Assembly (NCBI GenBank): GCA_039881045.1
Contig: JAYWVB010000003.1
Location: forward strand, 1,116,001 to 1,180,000
Reading direction: 5' to 3'
Length of the DNA stretch: 64,000 nt
Origin: Chaetomium olivaceum
Taxonomy: Eukaryota > Ascomycota > Sordariomycetes > Sordariales > Chaetomiaceae
In this document: one piece after another, positions 1 to 12,021 of the stretch
How positions within the stretch are numbered: the first letter of the stretch is position 1
Layout of the letters: the number at the start of each line of letters is the position of its first letter
Position numbers and translations under genes: made by a program
Notes under the pieces: generated by a model
What the model was told of the DNA's origin: nothing
Databases searched by the model: none
What the model saw: the letters and a program-made list of their open reading frames with translations, nothing else

Positions 1-1009
1 CGGCGGATGTGGTTCACGTCTCTGTTTCGAATAACGGTGAATTGCTTGCCACCTCTACCGCGAACAATTCCGACTGGACGATGATTCCCTTCTATCCTTC
101 GCTTACGCAATTCCCATCGGTACCGAAGGTCCGCCGCTCACAGCTTACAGAGATTGAGAGGCTCGGTCTTCAAGTAGACCATGCCACGTATGAGCCCACG
201 CCCGGTGAGACGAAACACGTGGTGTTCAAGTATTACATCAATGACGGCAATACTGTCATGTTTTGGCACGAAGTCAACTGCACCTTGAGAATTCCTAAGC
301 ACCCAAATATTGTGCCCCTGGATCGCCTTGTTGTCGACACCCCAACTGGTGGTCATGAAGTCGTTCTAGGGTTCACGACCCCATTTATCGCAGGGGGCAC
401 TTTGCTAGACAACGTCAGCCGGGTCTTCAAACTCGACCATCTCAGGCAACTCACATCGGTTCGTGGGTTCACATACTGAATTGATAGACTGCTGCAAACT
501 AACCTGTTCAGGCCATCGACTACCTCAACCTCAGACTAAGGATAGTTCAGGGGGATATTTGCTTGTGGAACCTCCTCATTGACCCCGAGACTGATGATTT
601 GATGCTCTTTGACTTTAACCTCGGTGCCAAGCTTGGCTGGGAAGGCAATAAGGACCAGCGCGGTACATACATTTACAATGAACAGCGGGACGATGTGAAA
701 CTTGCTGTTTTCACCCTTTACGAGATCATCACACGAGACGTTTCATTTCGCGAGGAGCGCCGCCTACACGAGCTTGACGCCGCTACTGTACTTGACAACC
801 CGGACTGGAAGCAACATCCCAAAGTTTGTCTCGAGGAAGGCGTGGAAGTGTTTGAATATCGGCGCGTGCTTCAGGAATGGGTGGATAATCGGAAAAGCAC
901 CGATCTCGGGAACTACAAGGAAGCGCCCGAATCTTTTGACTGGCCCACACTGTCTCAGGTTCCCCTTATGGGGCCCGAAGGGAGTAAGAAGAGGCGGGAC
1001 CCGGGGTAA
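1..1009 (+). CDS. Protein-kinase-like protein, 5' end outside window
   Basis: The reading frame is open from the first bases, so the start lies upstream of the window. Exon 1 runs to 458. A 53-nt intron (459-511, branch CTAAC, acceptor CAG) joins in phase 0 to the last exon 512-1009. The C-terminal part looks like an atypical fungal kinase fold: QGDICLWN stands where the HRDxxxxN catalytic loop lies, and LMLFDFNLG follows where the DFG segment lies. The catalytic-loop histidine position is Gln, so activity is doubtful. This kinase-like family is abundant in Sordariomycetes and mostly uncharacterised. The family call rests on these two motifs; the substrate is unknown. Confidence 0.7.
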
Positions 1010-1790
1010 ATGCGACAGTCACTGATCAAACAAGGCGAACCGTTCCTCAAATGGTACGAGTCGTATCGGTTTCATGGCACTTCTATAGAGCCCCAAAGAA
1101 GAACTGCTAACGGTTTTGCATAGGGAACGCCCCCCGAGTAGCCACTTCCCACTTCCCAATGGGCAACGTCTCCTCGCCACAGGGGAAATCGTTCATGATG
1201 CCTCTTCCGAGGGTACCGCGCGAGCATTGTAGAGGAGGCATTGTGTGATTAAGGAGGGTAGGGTTGTTTATGACCCGAGAACCGTCCAACGGATGGCTGT
1301 TATAGGTTGGGATGGAGCGCTTTGTGAAGCCGGTCCTGAGGATCCGGGGGCCGGCTTGGGGGTGTTTGCAGTAGTATTTTACTAGTCAAGGAACGGTTGA
1401 CGATGCAGGGTCATCAAATTCACAAAGATTTAGGAAGCAGAGATCAAAGGCATGTTTTTGTGTTTTTCTGTCTGTCGCTCTATTCCAGTCTACCACCGAT
1501 CGGAAGCAAATCCCCCAACTCGAGTGACCCAAACCGACGCGCCAAAGCAGTTGCCGCAAACATTGTGCTCAAAATCGGCATCCAACCAAACCTCTTAACG
1601 CCATCCCCAGCCCAAAAGCCAAATCCGCTATGCATGTAAACTAAACACCATCTCCCCAATACCCGGGTATCATCAATCCAACCGCCCATTCCCAGGCCCC
1701 AATCCAAACCGACACAGGAAAGCCAGAAACCGACAAAGGAAAACCCAAACGAAGGAATGAACGGGATGAAACCCAAGCAAGAACCCGCCG
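1010..1790. other. Intergenic, nothing recognised
   Basis: No open frame here has coding-like composition or a recognisable domain. The short frames at 1397-1639 (+) and 1480-1827 (-) overlap each other and look random. It holds the 3' flank of the kinase-like gene and the 3' flank of the convergent Cys-rich gene. Confidence 0.5.
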
Positions 1791-3110
1791 TTACAGCCGC
1801 CTCTCCCACTCCGACACACCATTCCACGCCTGGAAGTCCCTCTGCAACCGATCCATCGCCTCACGATCCAGGCCCCTCCTCCTCTCGGACCTCGCCATAT
1901 CCTCCTCCAACTCCCTCTCCCGCCTCCTCATCCTCTCCAAATCATCGCTCAACCGCTTCCTCTCCCTCTCCCTCTGCCTGCCCTCCCCCATCTCAAACCG
2001 GCCCCTCAACTCATCCCAGTCCAACCCAATCTCGTCCGCGTTCAGCGACACCGCCCGCCGCTGCCCGGCCTGCGCATGCACCACGCACAGGTCCCGGTCC
2101 AGCCCCACAGCCAGCGAGCTGGCGGGGTCGGCGCTGAGCCGCGGGCGCGCGCACCCCACGCCGGCGCACGCGTGCCGCCCGCAGTAGTCGACCAGCGTGT
2201 GCACCTCGGCGCGGCAGCCCGATGTCCGGCACGTGTGCAGGTCGCAGTGGTCGAGCACTTCGCGGGAGCTGCTGCTGGTGCTGCCGCGGGAGATGGCGCG
2301 GGGCCGCTCGCACAGCGGGGTGCGGCACTGGTGGTGGGAGGCGCAGTATTGCGGTGCTGAGGAGGACGAGGAGGTGTTGGGGGATGCGGAGCGGCCGGCC
2401 GAGGCGCGCCGGGTGCAGCCGGCAGCCCACTGGCAGAGCTGGGTGCCGTAGTGGGCTGCGCAGGTGGCGTCGAGGCGGCCGTCGCGGTGCTGGTGGGCCG
2501 GGCGCGTGCAGTTGGGCACGGTGCAGAGGATGATGTGGGCCGTGCAGCGCTGCTGGGTGCGGTCGGCGCGCGGACGCGGCAGTCGGTGGATGTGCAGCGG
2601 TCTGGAAGCGGGTGGTGTTAGCTAAGGTGCCGGTAAGGTGGGCGGTGATGCGGATGGGGATGGGGAGGAGACATACGAGCACCGCAGTACCACCGGACGT
2701 GCTCGCGCGCGTCAACGTACTCGCCCAGCTTTTTGCAACCGGGTTCGCCGCATGTCAAGTCTGCCAGGGGTTGTCAGTATTGGCTTCGAGAAGAAGAGGG
2801 CAAGGTGCGACGTACGGACTGAGCAGTACCGCTCGTTCGAGTTCCTGGGGTGTTTGCAGTGGTAAACCACCTCTCCGGGATAGGTCTTCTCGCAGGTGTC
2901 TAGTACTGGTTAGTGATGGTGATCGTTTGGCATGGCAAGCGGGAAGACGCACGGTTGGAGCAGTATTTGGAGTACACCTTCTTGTCCCCGTCGGCCGGCT
3001 GCTGAGGCGTGTTTCTTGTTGCAGCCCTCAACCTGGCATTTTCGTGAGTCGTCGGTGAGGACCTCGGAAGGGCCCGAGTAGTAATTGTAGGAGGCGTCCG
3101 ACCAAGGCAT
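1791..3110 (-). CDS. Cys/His-rich protein with C-terminal coiled coil, frame-disrupted
   Basis: Proposed exons on the minus strand are 3110-2953, 2899-2816, 2760-2677 and 2601-1791. Exon 1 begins MPWSDASYNYYSG. The protein is built of repeated short Cys/His clusters such as CQVEGCNKKH, LTCGEPGC, VPNCTRPAHQH and CRTPLCERP, suggesting tandem zinc-binding modules. It ends in about 80 charged residues rich in Arg/Glu that should form a coiled coil. Introns have proper donors (GTGCGT, GTACGT, GTATGT) and acceptors. Two places need a one-base correction to keep the Cys pattern in frame: near 2985, where KKHAS should run on to QQPADGDKK, and near 2575, between CTSTDCRVRA and DRTQQRCTAH. These may be sequence errors or early decay. 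Function unknown; the C/H spacing resembles fungal proteins annotated only as hypothetical. Confidence 0.55.
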
Positions 3111-5111
3111 TGTGTAGTCGGTGGAGCGGGACGCGGTGAAAAGTGAAGGTCTCAAGCGTGTTGAGGACCGGGCGCGGTGGACCCGTCGAGATTGGAAACG
3201 TGGGTCTAGGCAGAAGAGGGTTGGAGCTCGAGATGTTGTAGGATACACGGCTTCGGTGGTTGAGATTGGGATGCGAAACGCTGACTTTATATGTGTATAG
3301 ATGGCTTGATGGTACTTGACTGGTTGCGAGTCAAAATCTGGAAAAAGGAGAAAGCTCGATCGTTTTTATGTTATCAAAAAGCTTGCCTTGGCTGCAGCGG
3401 TTGAGGGAGCCATGCAGGGAGCTGCAAGATCCATGTCGGTAAGGTAAGGTATGAGCGGCTGCAGCAGTGCCTTGCAGGTGCAGGCAAGGTGCGGCACTGC
3501 ACCAGGGTCAAGAATCACTGCAACAGCCGCAGCAAGGATGGGGGGGCAAGGAGTGAGCGAGGGGGTGACCAATGTCATGCTGTGGCGGAGGCACAAGGCG
3601 TCCAATTAAATCCGGGCTACCCCAGAAAAACGCCCAATCCGAACCCACCCTTTTCCTCATCCGCTGCGGCCTGAGCCACCCTCTCCACCCCCAAAGTTGA
3701 AAGGAACCATTGCCAGGGTCACAGCCATCCAGAGGGCTCCGATTTCCAGACTGCCGGGTCCGATCAGGACGGGCCCTCCTCACTGGGCTGCAGCGGGTGC
3801 GGGTTGCAGGAGAATGCCAGTGGGAACGGGCAACAAACGGACATTTTTTGGTTGGACAAGCAGTGGCAGCACAGACGACAGCAATGTCCACAGTCCAAAC
3901 CCTTGCCGCCTCCCCAGTCAGACTTCTGCGAAACAAGAAACACGTGCAATGGCCCAACAAGCGGCGGCCGTCTTCTCTCTTACCGGCGCAGATGTTTCAC
4001 TCACACATAACAGACTCTCAAAAATTGAGACGAAAACTCCGGCGTGGGACAGGCCCGGCCAGATGACCAAGGAAACAGAACCACCAGGTACGCGTCACCA
4101 GGGCAAGGCAGCAAGGGAGACAAAGAGTGGTGGCCTTGTCCGAGCAAACTTACACCAAGTCGGCCGTGACGTCGTGCGTCGTGCGCGTCGCAGGCCGCCT
4201 GCACACCATTTCCATCCCGCGCGACGCCCTCCCACCGAAACATACCGAACCCAGACTGCGCAGTTTGAAGGTCTGGGCTCCCGACAGCGGCCGCCGAGGA
4301 CGTCACACGCTGTTGGTTGCCTCTTCCGGCGCCTGCATCTCGGCGGCACAGCGAGGACGGAGGCGGCCGTGCCTCTTCGGGCCCTCTGTCAGCACCAACA
4401 ACCAATGAGGATGGGGAGGCCTGGACGCGCACAATTTTGGGTTTTGACAGTGACGGAAATAGTCAAAAAAATCATGTGCTCGAAGCGAGAGGGAGCCCAT
4501 TTTGTGAACCCTAACCGTTTTGGCCGACAGAAATCGGGAGTTGCAATGCGGACGCTTTTTTTGCAAGCGCAACAAAATAGCCGCGCCATAGGTCGGCTTG
4601 CGATCACAAGTTGCTTGTTTCGCGTTCATTGGCCATAAACAGTTTCATTCTTGCTTCAGACGAGGCAGACTTGGGAAGACAGAGTCGCCCCCGACATGAT
4701 CATGATCATACCCCTCATCCGGTTGTTTGCCTGAGTGCCCTCCTCAACGGTTGCCTCATAGGTAGGTAAGCGACCTCAGAGAAAAGCGTGATGCGTCCGA
4801 GCCGCGTCGTATCGGTTGAACACGTGCAGTTTTGCGAGAAACGGCTGTTGTGAAACTCGGGCAGCAAAAATTGCGGGACGAGTGGCTGCGCCATCAGCGA
4901 TGCCGGAGAAATGCCGCGACAAATGAAATGTGGTGTTGATGATAATACCTGCGTTGCAGCGCGGCGGGCCGCTATGAGCCGCCCTCACCTCCCGCCCTGT
5001 GAGACAGACTGCGGGGTCACACAAGACTGCAGTCGGCAATCATGTCGTCGTATCCAATAGATGAACGGAACTCTTATGATTCGCTGTATTGACGCCAATC
5101 GTGACCTGTCA
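3111..5111. other. Long intergenic stretch, no supported gene
   Basis: About 2 kb between two minus-strand genes. A 313-codon open frame on the plus strand (3697-4638) exists but overlaps several open frames on the other strand, has random-looking composition and matches no family, so it is not called. The MFS gene is transcribed towards this region, so its 3' end lies at the right edge; the left edge is the promoter side of the Cys-rich gene. Confidence 0.5.
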
Positions 5112-6759
5112 TTACAAGTGGTATCTAAACGACTTGTTCTCTCTATCCGTAAAGTCCTCCAACCCTTGGGCATCATCTGGTGGGCCATACTGCGCCTCAC
5201 GGTTCTTGTTCTCCCTCACGAGGAACAACCGAAGGATCTCGGCGCAGATGAAGCAGACAACGAAGCAGATCATGATGCCAGTGAAACTCTTGTCGTAACG
5301 GGGGGCATACGATCTAGCTGCATATTAGTAACTGCCAATCATGAGAAACCGCGATAACTTACGCATCAAACATGAGGGGCCCAATAATGTTACCGATGGA
5401 ATATGCGATGAAGGTCGCGGCCGCATAGACGGCCTTCTTGGTGTGGCCAGCCACGTTGGACGTGCCGAGGCCGATGCACTGTACCCACGCCGAAGAAAAG
5501 AAGTTGATGAGGTAGTACCCGACAATACGACCGGCCGTGTTGGAAGACGGAAGTTGCCATCTGTTAGGGCGCACAAGTCAGTATCACTGCATGCATCACA
5601 ATCTTTACTCAACAGGGAAACTCACAGCAAGGCGCATCCCAAAATAACCGGGAGACATGACCCCGAGATGATGTGAAACCGCGAGTTCGGTACAAACCGG
5701 CCGAGGTACCCAGATCCAAGGATGCAAAGAAACGCCAGGGCACCAATCGGCAGGTTGAGCAGCAGCGACTCAAACACAGTGAACCCCATCCCGTTGAACA
5801 CAATCGGCGCAAACACGGTAACCGCCCCCGACCCCGTGGTCGACACGATCGACAACACACAGATCCCCCACATCTGGTAGTCCTTCATGGCCTCCGCAAC
5901 CTGGTACCACTTGAACGTCTTATTCTCGGCGCCCGCATTGTTCCCGCGCACGCGCTCCATCAGCAGGGCGCGCTCCTCCTCCGAGAACCCCTTCGCGTTC
6001 TGCGGCGTGTCCGGGAACAGCCACCACAGGGCAACCCCCCAGATGGCCGTCACGCCGCCCGCGATGAAGTACATGTACTGCCACGGCTGCATGCTGCCGC
6101 CCTGGATGTGGCCCATGCCGTAGTTGATGAGCGGGGATACGAGCAGCGAGCCGCCGCTGAAGGAGTACCACCAGCTGGAGCGCGAGATCTGCTCGGCGTG
6201 CGTGTACCAGAGCCCGACGACCAACATGAAGATGGGCGAGACGCCGGCTTCGATCAGCCCGAGGAAGAAGCGGTTGATGAGGAAGTCCTTGTAGTCGCGG
6301 CAGGCCGGGGTGGTGAGCACGACGATGGACCAGAGGAGGCAGATGACGGTGATGACGACCCGGGTGGAGTATTTTTGGGCGAGCAGTGAGACGGGGTAGG
6401 TCCCGGCCATGTAGCCGAAGTAGAAGATCAGCGAGGCCCAGGAGTAGGTTAGCCCGTCCTCGAGCCCTAGGTCCTTGCGGAGGCCGAAGATGGCCGCCTG
6501 GCTGAGGAGCGCCTTGTCGTAGAACTGGAGGGCGTACGTGAAGCAGAGCTAGATGAGGGGCCTTTTAGGATATCTCCAGATCCCGGGATAAGTGAAAGGG
6601 GTCAAGGCTCACCACCGGCATCACCCGCCAGTCAATCCGCCTCAAGAGCTTCTTGTTGGCCTCTGCATCGAGAACACCGGCAACGCCATTCTCCACTTCG
6701 GCCGAGCTGGCTTTCTCGGAGCCCGGGCCAGCCTGAGCCTTGTCGAAGTCTGTGGCCAT
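5112..6759 (-). CDS. MFS transporter, anion:cation symporter (Dal5/allantoate permease) family
   Basis: Four exons on the minus strand: 6759-6613, 6548-5626, 5560-5363 and 5313-5112, giving 489 residues in an intact frame. The first intron follows RRIDWRVMPV, the family's conserved N-terminal segment before TM1 (LCFTYALQFYDKALLSQA). About 12 membrane segments are predicted. Typical motifs include the loop after TM2 (FYFGYMAGTYPVSLLAQK), NRFFLGLIEAGVSP in the middle and WWLFPDTPQNAKGFSEEER in the central loop. Members of this family import organic anions such as allantoate, nicotinate, pantothenate or biotin-pathway compounds by proton symport at the plasma membrane; the substrate cannot be read from sequence. 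The gene is 4 kb from the RiPP-like cluster; there is no direct sign it belongs to it. Confidence 0.9.
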
Positions 6760-7817
6760 CGTTTGTTGCGTCGTTTACGCGTAGGTGGACAAGGGGTAGA
6801 GTTCGCGGCTGGAGAACCAAGGTCTAAAGAACCACATCTGAAAGCCCAGTGGAAAGCCGGGAGGTTTTAAGCTCGCGGTGGGTTGTCCACCACCCCACAA
6901 CCATCCTTCCCCAGCTTTCTTGGCAGATGTGCAGCGCAAGGGAGCCATGTTCGATGAGGCTGCCAAATTCCCGAACAAACTGCCGGGACGGATCCCGAGA
7001 GCGGGTTTTGGTGCCAGCCGAGCCCGCCTGTTATCGCTTGTAGCCAAGGAGGCGAGTGGGCGTGGGGCAGGCAGCTTTAACCGCGGAAGCCCTTCCCTTT
7101 TAGGTGTCTCCGCGTGCGGATGGAGGGCGGCGGGGAAATACGGGGAAACCCTGTCCCAGAACCCCAGATAATATGATGGAGAAACATTCTGGGATCTTTT
7201 CATCGGAATTCAAGAAGGGGCCTGGCAGGGTAGCTCGGGATGGAGCAGGGCCCGTCAAGCATCGTAAATGTAGAGCGTCCGTCTACGTTGGTTTGACTGG
7301 TGTTGGATAAGCATGCCAATGCTTGTCCCGTTTGTGACCTATTGTATCTTTGAACAAAACATTGAAATTGGCTATGACGACTTTTGGCAGTCAATACACG
7401 TAAAATTTCCGAGGTTTTGACGAGTTGTGCTGGCTGCAATGCGGAGCTTCTGACGCGGCTGAGCGAGCCCCCATGGATCAGAGGGAAGTTCGAATGCAGC
7501 CCGGTATGTATTATGTATGGGACATGCAGCTGTCTCTTTATCTTGGCTGGACACAGTCCCGGGTCGTCGTGGACGGCGGCGAAGTCTGCAGATTCCAAAT
7601 CTCCAAAACATCAATCGCGAGCTTGGTGGGCTCTTCTCTTGGCATATACTTGGCAACTCAGGGGGGCATCCTGGGCACGGACCAGCTTCCGGAGAACTCC
7701 ATTTCCCCAACTCGCGATTTCGTGCAAAGGCTGGTGAACCATGCAAATTCGATTGGCTTAATGACAAGCAACCCGATTCGGCCGTTGAGGGGTGCAACTC
7801 CAATTACATTGCCAGAT

Positions 7818-7911
7818 GATAGGACACTAGGAGATTAGGATGCATTGTTGGATATGTACTAGTAGACACGTGATAGTTGCCCTTTCGGGTTAAGCCCGCC
7901 GGGCGGAATAA

Positions 7912-7950
<39 letters not shown>

Positions 7951-7959
7951 TAGGACACT
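7818..7959. repeat. 11-nt direct repeat GATAGGACACT around the microsatellite
   Basis: GATAGGACACT occurs at 7818-7828 and again at 7949-7959, the second copy abutting the TG run. The spacing is 131 nt. It may be a local duplication; no transposon ends are visible. Confidence 0.7.
7914..7949. repeat. (TG)18 microsatellite
   Basis: An uninterrupted 36-nt run of TG dinucleotides. Such tracts are length-polymorphic and could be a strain marker. Confidence 0.95.
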
Positions 7960-8087
7960 GACAGAGCGACACCGATAGGATTGCTCGACCTCCCAGTCGA
8001 GGCGCCCTCGATCTACTCAACATTCACTACCACTGAGGAACAGGATGGAACCTGACAGGGTTGTGTCAGGATGCTAGTATTCCTCGA

Positions 8088-8945
8088 TTACACAGCTACA
8101 ACAAGCGCAGGATCAAACTCCTCTCCACTCATTTTTTTACCGCCTTCCCTTGGGCGCGCCGGCCTGCCCGGAAGCACATACCCTCGCTGGTTGGACACCA
8201 GGTCAATGCCGTTCCGCGACAGCCGCGACGAGTAATGGGTGTGCCCGAAGACCCAGTTTTTGACGCCCTCCCATCCCTCTTGTTGCACCAGGTCGGTCGC
8301 GAAGGCCGAACTCCACGGATTGTCCACTTGATCCGGCCGTGCGGTTCCCTGGATACTGGGCGCGTGGTGCGTGGCTATGAGAAGTCGTCTCTTTGGCACG
8401 CTGGCTCTGACTTGTCGCGCTTGCTCCCGGAGCCAGGTGACCTCCTCGTGGACGGCGTTGTGCCGCTGTGCTGTCCATTGGTCGATCATTCTGAAGTCGT
8501 TTACTTTGGCTTCAACAATGCCGTACGATGTTTCTGGGATGGCTGACCAGACGGTGCAGCCGAGGATGGTCAGGTCGGAGTCGGGGTCATCCCACCTGGT
8601 GCGGTGCAGCAGCACCAACCCGCTTGATAGCGACGGTTCCTCGCTGAGCCGCCTTGCTTCGTCGATGGTGGCTTGGTACCCTAGGCCGTAAAACTCGTGG
8701 TTTCCTAGAACTAGAAACACCTTTTTGTAACGTGATACCTGGGATTCGAGAAAGGTGCGGTAGCCGTCGTAGTCGATCATGCGGCCGATATCGCCCGCCA
8801 GGATCAGGAACGGCGCGGATGCAGGAAACGTGAACGTCGAGTATTGTTTCCCAACCTCGAGGTGCAAGTCCGAAAGTAGTTGCACCGGGCATTTTGGGTT
8901 GACGTGCTGGTAGAGTCTGCTGAAGAGCCTCTGTATGCTCGGCAT
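8088..8945 (-). CDS. Calcineurin-like metallophosphoesterase
   Basis: Single exon, 285 residues. All metal-binding motifs of the calcineurin-like fold are present in order: SDLHLE (DxH) near residue 25, AGDIGR (GD), GNHEFYG (GNHE) near 80, ATHHAPS, and FGHTHYSS (GHTH) near 235. This predicts a two-metal phosphoesterase, probably cytosolic because there is no signal peptide or membrane segment. The substrate is unknown; fungal members of this small family are annotated as Ser/Thr phosphatase-like. The gene stands alone between two long intergenic stretches. Confidence 0.9.
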   Translation of the reverse strand: MPSIQRLFSRLYQHVNPKCPVQLLSDLHLEVGKQYSTFTFPASAPFLILAGDIGRMIDYDGYRTFLESQVSRYKKVFLVLGNHEFYGLGYQATIDEARRLSEEPSLSSGLVLLHRTRWDDPDSDLTILGCTVWSAIPETSYGIVEAKVNDFRMIDQWTAQRHNAVHEEVTWLREQARQVRASVPKRRLLIATHHAPSIQGTARPDQVDNPWSSAFATDLVQQEGWEGVKNWVFGHTHYSSRLSRNGIDLVSNQRGYVLPGRPARPREGGKKMSGEEFDPALVVAV

Positions 8946-11019
8946 GATAGCGCTTGTGATGATACCGATGGGCGTAGATGGTGACAGGAATCACAGGATG
9001 ATGTTGTCCGAGTCTAACAAAAAGCAAACACCCCAGTCAGTGGGAATGTCACGTGCCTCTCCCGCCAAGCTATCAATCATCAACTCCTTGTTCACGATTC
9101 TCGAGGCTAAGCCGCTTCTGCTAGTCTGCGTCTATAGGTAGCGGCTTGTGTGATCTGCCTTGATCGTAATGGGAAGAGTGAAGATGGCCAGGTTGTCTTT
9201 CTTGTACATGATTCAAACAGTTCATGGGCAGCCAATCATCAATAGAGTCCCTATTAACAGCCTCACCCATTCAGAGCTCTCCGTCTTGGACAAAAGCTTT
9301 GAAGATTGTGGACGTGACGACGCCGGTGAAGTCGCCCATGTCGGACGCTAAGCCTGCCGTTTAACCTTCGGTGGCGGGAACGGCGGAGGCCACGGAGGCC
9401 CGCTTCCCAGTCTCTGCCGACATTTGGGTGGAGTCCAACGGCACATGAGCATGATGAGTGCATTCGTCACTGACGATATCTCAGGGTTCAGGACGCTGAC
9501 TGCTACCATTCAAGCTGTCCGAGAGGTGCGATGAATCTGACGGGATCCCTTGTTTTTGGTGTTGATCACCTCCCGTGCTTGGCAATACCCGACTGCCTCT
9601 GTCGGTTGAATCGTTGATGACCTGGATACGGTCTAGACTGCCGGCTATTGAGTTATGATCCATCCACACGAATAACTCGAACCCCAGACGGAGATCTTGG
9701 CAGCCCAAGCTGCTAGGTATCACTCTCAAAGTTTCAGAAGTATCGCAACTTGCCATTTATATTTATCAAGTGGCAGATACACACTCGAGTTCGCGCGGCG
9801 TGGACATGCCACAAAACCACCCCCGTCAGACCTAATGTGTTTACCTTCGTATTGTCATCCTATCTTACAAAAAAACACAACATACCTTATTTAATGCCGA
9901 CAAAACACCAAGCATAAGTACCAGAGTACGAGGAATGAGAGATCGCCATGCCAAGAGGCTATCCGAACAATTAAAAGGACCCGGGAAGTGAAATAGGAAT
10001 ATGTATCAATAATCCTAACGTGGGAATCTTAAAACGTCGGTGCAACTTGGATCCAAACGACCTCGGCCAAGATGAAAAGTTATATTTCCACACTGCCGGA
10101 ATGGGATTGTTTTGGAACAGGTCGCGATCACCAGGAGAAATCTGTCTAGAGCTACGGCACATCCACACTGTCGCCTGTCAGGTCCGGGTCACCGGCGGGA
10201 CGGAAGCTAACCGATTGAAGCGAATCCCAAGCCAAGCACCGTTGAGCTGGTCCAGACGACGATGTCACCTCTGTACCTCTAGCCTAGGCGCCAGGAATGG
10301 TAAGGAATGTTTCTTCCGTGAAGGATTATCCGAGGGCTCATGGGGCAGTATCTGTTGAGTTTGCTTTACCTTGCCAACGGTGCCATCACGGGTTATACAT
10401 CATGAACTCTCTTGGAATAGGTGCCGTGGACTGCGGAGGTGAAGAAGATAAGCTAGTGACAACAAAAGCAAGCCCTGGTTCTGCAAAGCGTGGTTCTTGA
10501 CTCGACTGGGACTGTGTATGTAGGATCCAGAACTCGTAGTTTTGCAAAGGGAACGGTGGTTTCAAGGCAAGGTGGGAGGAAAACATGGAAGAAATCGAAA
10601 CATTTACTTCCTTGTCACTGGTATATGTACTCATGGCAAATTTGTGGCTCGTGGAGCCTAGAGGGATGAACTTGTTCTTGAAATGCTAAAGCCTTGGGCG
10701 TTCTGGCGCGCGTAATAATTAGGGGTTAATTTATGCGCCAAATTGCTCCTCCAAATCTTTCCCTTTGGAAGGCGGGATTCTAAAGGAGCGGGAGGCAATC
10801 TACAGAGTAGTGGGTAGGGGGTTTTGACGTATTGTCCTCTACACCGGGGAGTCCCCGGTGTGGAGGCGGCTTTCTTGCAGGTGGTCTCAGCATTTAGGCA
10901 TTCCTGTTCGAACTACCCTGGTGGGTAGCATTGCGAAAGCAATCAATTGACTAATGTCCTGCACAGTCGCGAACATTAATGTACAAATGAAGGTGGACGG
11001 CATGTCCCACCTCATTTCC
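8946..11019. other. Intergenic, nothing recognised
   Basis: About 2 kb with only short, random-looking open frames. The longest candidates, 9481-9756 (-) and 10020-10358 (+), show no domain. It forms the left border of the UstYa-rich cluster. Confidence 0.5.
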
Positions 11020-12021
11020 CTAGACTCGTTCTACTGAGTCAAATACCGAGTGTTGGTTGACCCAATCAACGAGCCCAGAATACACACGGCACTTCCGAGG
11101 TGCTCCTACCGCCACTACGCGGCCATGTCTCCTTTCCAAGATGCTAGGAGTGACATCGCTAAGGCATGTCAAAACCATTCGGAGAGTTAAAATGCAATGG
11201 TCCACATGATGTCTCCGAACCCGAGGTCCCCCGTTGAAGGAAGGTATCCGACTGTAGTCCCAATGATCTCGATAGATGTACTGTCGGACCAAATTCTGCC
11301 AGTCGGCGTCAGTGGAGTACAAGACCGACCTCTGTTTGGGGTCCTGTAACCTTACCAAACAGTGTATTTGATGGGCTCCCTCCAGGAGACCACCAACACC
11401 ACCGCCGTGCTCCTCGCCAACAAGGCGAAAGTCGCCGTCGATGGATGATTTGTTCAGTCCAGCAAGGAGTTCGAGTGGCACGTTGAAGGCGCCGACTATC
11501 ATCACTCAGGATGTGTCTTGTTAATGAGCGCAATGGATTCGCCACTTACAGTCCCAAAGTTCACCCCAGGCTTGCTCGGATGTTTCCGATGGGTATCCGC
11601 TGTAGATGTCAGGTTGAAAATCTTCGTTGAAGGACGTCCATTCGAAGCTGACGGCTTCGAGAGCCGGGCCTGCAAAAGGGTTAGCTATGTGGCAGGAAGC
11701 AGAGTGACAAAGTACCGGCAGGGACTTACTTGGGGCGGACATCCTTCGTAAACATCGATCGTCCGTCACGCGGTATCTCTGCGCCTGCAAGTAGGAGGAC
11801 GAGGAGACGAATAAAGCAACAAGCGACAGCAGGAGTATCGCCAGTGACGAGAAGCTGGGCGTCGTGGGGCTGTTTTCACTTCTTTGCTGGCAAGACAAAG
11901 GAGACCCTACGAAAGACTCGGAGCTATCGTCGATCGCGTCATCTGAGTCCCCGACTGGTGCTTTTAGGGGTTTGTATACGTGCCGAGTGAAGGTAAAATA
12001 CTTGAAAAGGAAATTTGCCAT
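11020..12021 (-). CDS. UstYa-family (DUF3328) protein 1
   Basis: Four exons on the minus strand: 12021-11730, 11669-11550, 11495-11356 and 11295-11020, giving 275 residues in a clean frame. A cytosolic tail of ~57 residues precedes one membrane segment (about 59-76); the rest should face the secretory lumen. The SPALEAVSF segment follows intron 1. Both family motifs are intact: HQIHC at 179-183 and HHVDHC at 213-218. UstYa proteins act as oxidases in ustiloxin-type peptide cyclisation and in other fungal pathways, with the His motifs thought to bind metal. This gene is divergent from UstYa 2, sharing a 983-bp intergenic region. The predicted role is oxidation or cyclisation of the peptide encoded at 19846-20112; the role is inference, the family call is solid. 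Confidence 0.88.

Larger units (their letters stand above)
6760..8087. other. Intergenic with promoter of the MFS gene and a microsatellite
   Basis: The 5' flank of the MFS gene occupies the left side. Open frames at 7425-7838 (+) and 7372-7803 (-) overlap completely on opposite strands and have no recognisable domain, so neither is called. A TG microsatellite and a direct repeat lie at 7818-7959. Confidence 0.5.

Noticed and set aside
3697..4638. 313-codon open frame on the plus strand
   Set aside because: It overlaps several opposite-strand open frames in GC-rich DNA, has random composition and no domain or splice context.
5112..6759. MFS gene as an exporter of the RiPP product
   Set aside because: It belongs to the uptake-type Dal5 family and lies more than 4 kb outside the cluster.
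7372..7838. Overlapping frames of 137 and 143 codons on both strands
   Set aside because: No homology signal, mutual overlap and no conserved motif.
9481..9756. 91-codon frame on the minus strand
   Set aside because: Protein-like composition in parts but no domain, no clear promoter or introns.
10020..10358. 112-codon frame on the plus strand
   Set aside because: No family resemblance; likely chance.
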